Position numbers and translations under genes: made by a program. From contig CM043959.1 in the NCBI GenBank assembly GCA_014529385.2, positions 93,037,029-93,067,528 of the forward strand: 30,500 nucleotides of DNA. The letters are read 5' to 3'. The DNA is from Adiantum capillus-veneris (lineage: Eukaryota > Streptophyta > Polypodiopsida > Polypodiales > Pteridaceae). The notes under the pieces are model-generated. The model did not search any database, was not told the origin of the DNA, and saw nothing but the letters and a program-made list of their open reading frames with translations. This document shows, in pieces, positions 29,429-30,500 of the stretch. Each line of letters starts with the position of its first letter. Position 1 is the stretch's first letter.

Positions 29429-30500
29429 CCTTGGGTAGGCAAACACTTTTTTCCTTAGAACATAAGATTACTAACCTCTCCTTTCACAACCGAGCCAATC
29501 GCTCTATCTCATCCTCAGGACGTAAAATTTTAGGCCTTGGACTTAAGTACATTCCCCCCTCCCCTCCTCCACCTTCCTCTTCTATCTTCGGGGCTTACTC
29601 GAACCTCGAGAGCAGCTTACAACTCAAACTTTTTTTCAAAGAAGGGCTCCCTCTCTCTCCTTCCTTTTCTCTCCCCAACCCCTCTTGGAAACCTCCCTCT
29701 CTCTCCACCACCTTGAGACTTGCCTTTGATTGCACTTTCTCTCTCTTAAAACCCATCCTTAGTCATCCCTCTCCTTTCCTCCCCAAAACCCTCTTAAAGA
29801 ACGCTATCTCTTCTCTAAAAAAAATTCATGAAATTTTGATTAAACCGGCCGATAAAAACCTTGGCCCGGTAATTCTCTCACAAGCTTGGTACTTTAAAGA
29901 AGCACTACGCCATCTCTTGGATCCTCTCACCTACTCTCCCATAGCTACCCCTCCTTTGCCCTTTGTGCATTCCACTCTCTTAGCCATTGTTACCAACTTC
30001 CATCTCCTACTCTCCAAAGAGAGAGCGTTCATCCTCTCCTCTACACTTGTCCCTCCCAAGCCTTGTCCCTTCTTCCTTCTACCCAAAATTCATAAGCCAA
30101 TCCTTGTAGGCCGCCCCATATGTTCTTACAAGGGGTATATCCTAGAAAATGCCTCTAAATGGCTACATGTACAACTCTTCCCCATTCTCTTATCCAAAAA
30201 ACAACACCTCCAAGACTCTCATTCTCTCATCGTGGACTTAGCCTCTATCCCCTTCTCCCCCCATGTCACGCTCTTTACCTTTGATGTGGAATCCTTGTAC
30301 CCTAGCATCCCTATCAAGGAGGGACTTAACGCTCTGAGAAGATCTATCCTTGGATTCTTCCCCCATCCCAAGATCCTATTCATTCTCTCCCTTGCCTCTC
30401 TCATTCTCAACCATCACTACATCTCATTTAAAGGCAAATTTTGGCATCAAGTCAAGGGTACCGCGATGGGGTCTAATTTCGCGGTAGTGTACGCTTGTCT
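29311..30500 (+). CDS. Penelope-like reverse transcriptase, copy 2 (runs off the window)
   Basis: Frame 1 is open without a stop from 29311 to the window end. There is no ATG before the RT domain, so translation needs a -1 shift or reinitiation from the upstream ORF, or the start was lost. In order: NPRLYKILALGRQTLFSLEH, GRKILGLGLKYIP (about 29519-29557, the conserved PLE 'LGLKFIP' block), ILIKPADKNLGPVIL (about 29835-29879), FFLLPKIHK, GRPICS, FDVESLYPSIP (catalytic Asp codon about 30283), FWHQVKGTAMGS. The window ends about 75 bp before the second catalytic box, so activity cannot be judged. It reads as a more complete copy of 24558-26124; the 29311-29846 part shows what copy 1 lost. Confidence 0.85.

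Noticed and set aside
30219-30410. Minus-strand open frames opposite the PLE RT (also 24930-25121, 25158-25466 and 25626-25892)
   Set aside because: They lie antisense to clearly recognisable RT motifs and have no domain of their own.

Overview
This window looks like repeat-rich nuclear DNA of a land plant. It has no bacterial-style gene packing. It contains a decayed Ty3/gypsy chromovirus-type LTR retrotransposon, a Ty1/copia fragment, a LINE-type ORF1, small TIR elements, very long (GA)n/(CA)n microsatellites and two copies of a Penelope-like retroelement (PLE). Endonuclease-lacking PLEs are known among plants from seed-free lineages, so a fern or lycophyte is plausible, but I cannot prove the species. 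I found no intact host gene, tRNA or rRNA; almost everything is mobile or satellite DNA at different stages of decay.

Layout. 1-1345: a 443-bp tandem duplication carrying a dispersed 20-mer. 1861-2104: a 90-bp minisatellite. 3525-12280: a Ty3/gypsy element on the + strand, with 5' LTR, primer-binding-site candidate, frameshifted gag, protease, RT-RNase H-integrase-chromodomain relic and 3' LTR. Its 5' LTR is split by a 1337-bp TIR element flanked by TTAA, and the 3' LTR preserves the matching empty site. Its pol is split by an antisense Ty1/copia RNase H fragment. 12281-17500: LTR continuation or unidentified DNA, a 56-bp tandem repeat and long microsatellites. 17640-18521: a LINE-like ORF1 on the - strand. 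19250-19823: an acidic, transposase-tail-like relic on the - strand. 19833-20757: an array of about five 90-120-nt hairpins in a roughly 185-bp repeat. 20938-22254: an unrecognised, possibly spliced gene relic. 22457-23001: microsatellites. 23664-24128: a small TIR element.

24558-30500 is the most interesting part. Two PLE copies lie head to tail. Copy 1 is 5'-truncated inside the N-terminal RT region and its RT has a stop codon and an altered catalytic dyad. Copy 2 retains a long upstream ORF1 region and an RT ORF that runs off the window. Between them, in the copy 1 3' UTR / copy 2 leader, lies a sequence that fits the hammerhead ribozyme core (26328-26378). Tandem PLE copies with a ribozyme in the junction (pseudo-LTR) match known PLE biology. 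The long helical ORF1, the apparent lack of a GIY-YIG endonuclease and the plant setting make this copy worth detailed study.

All calls come from reading the sequence by eye; no database search was possible.
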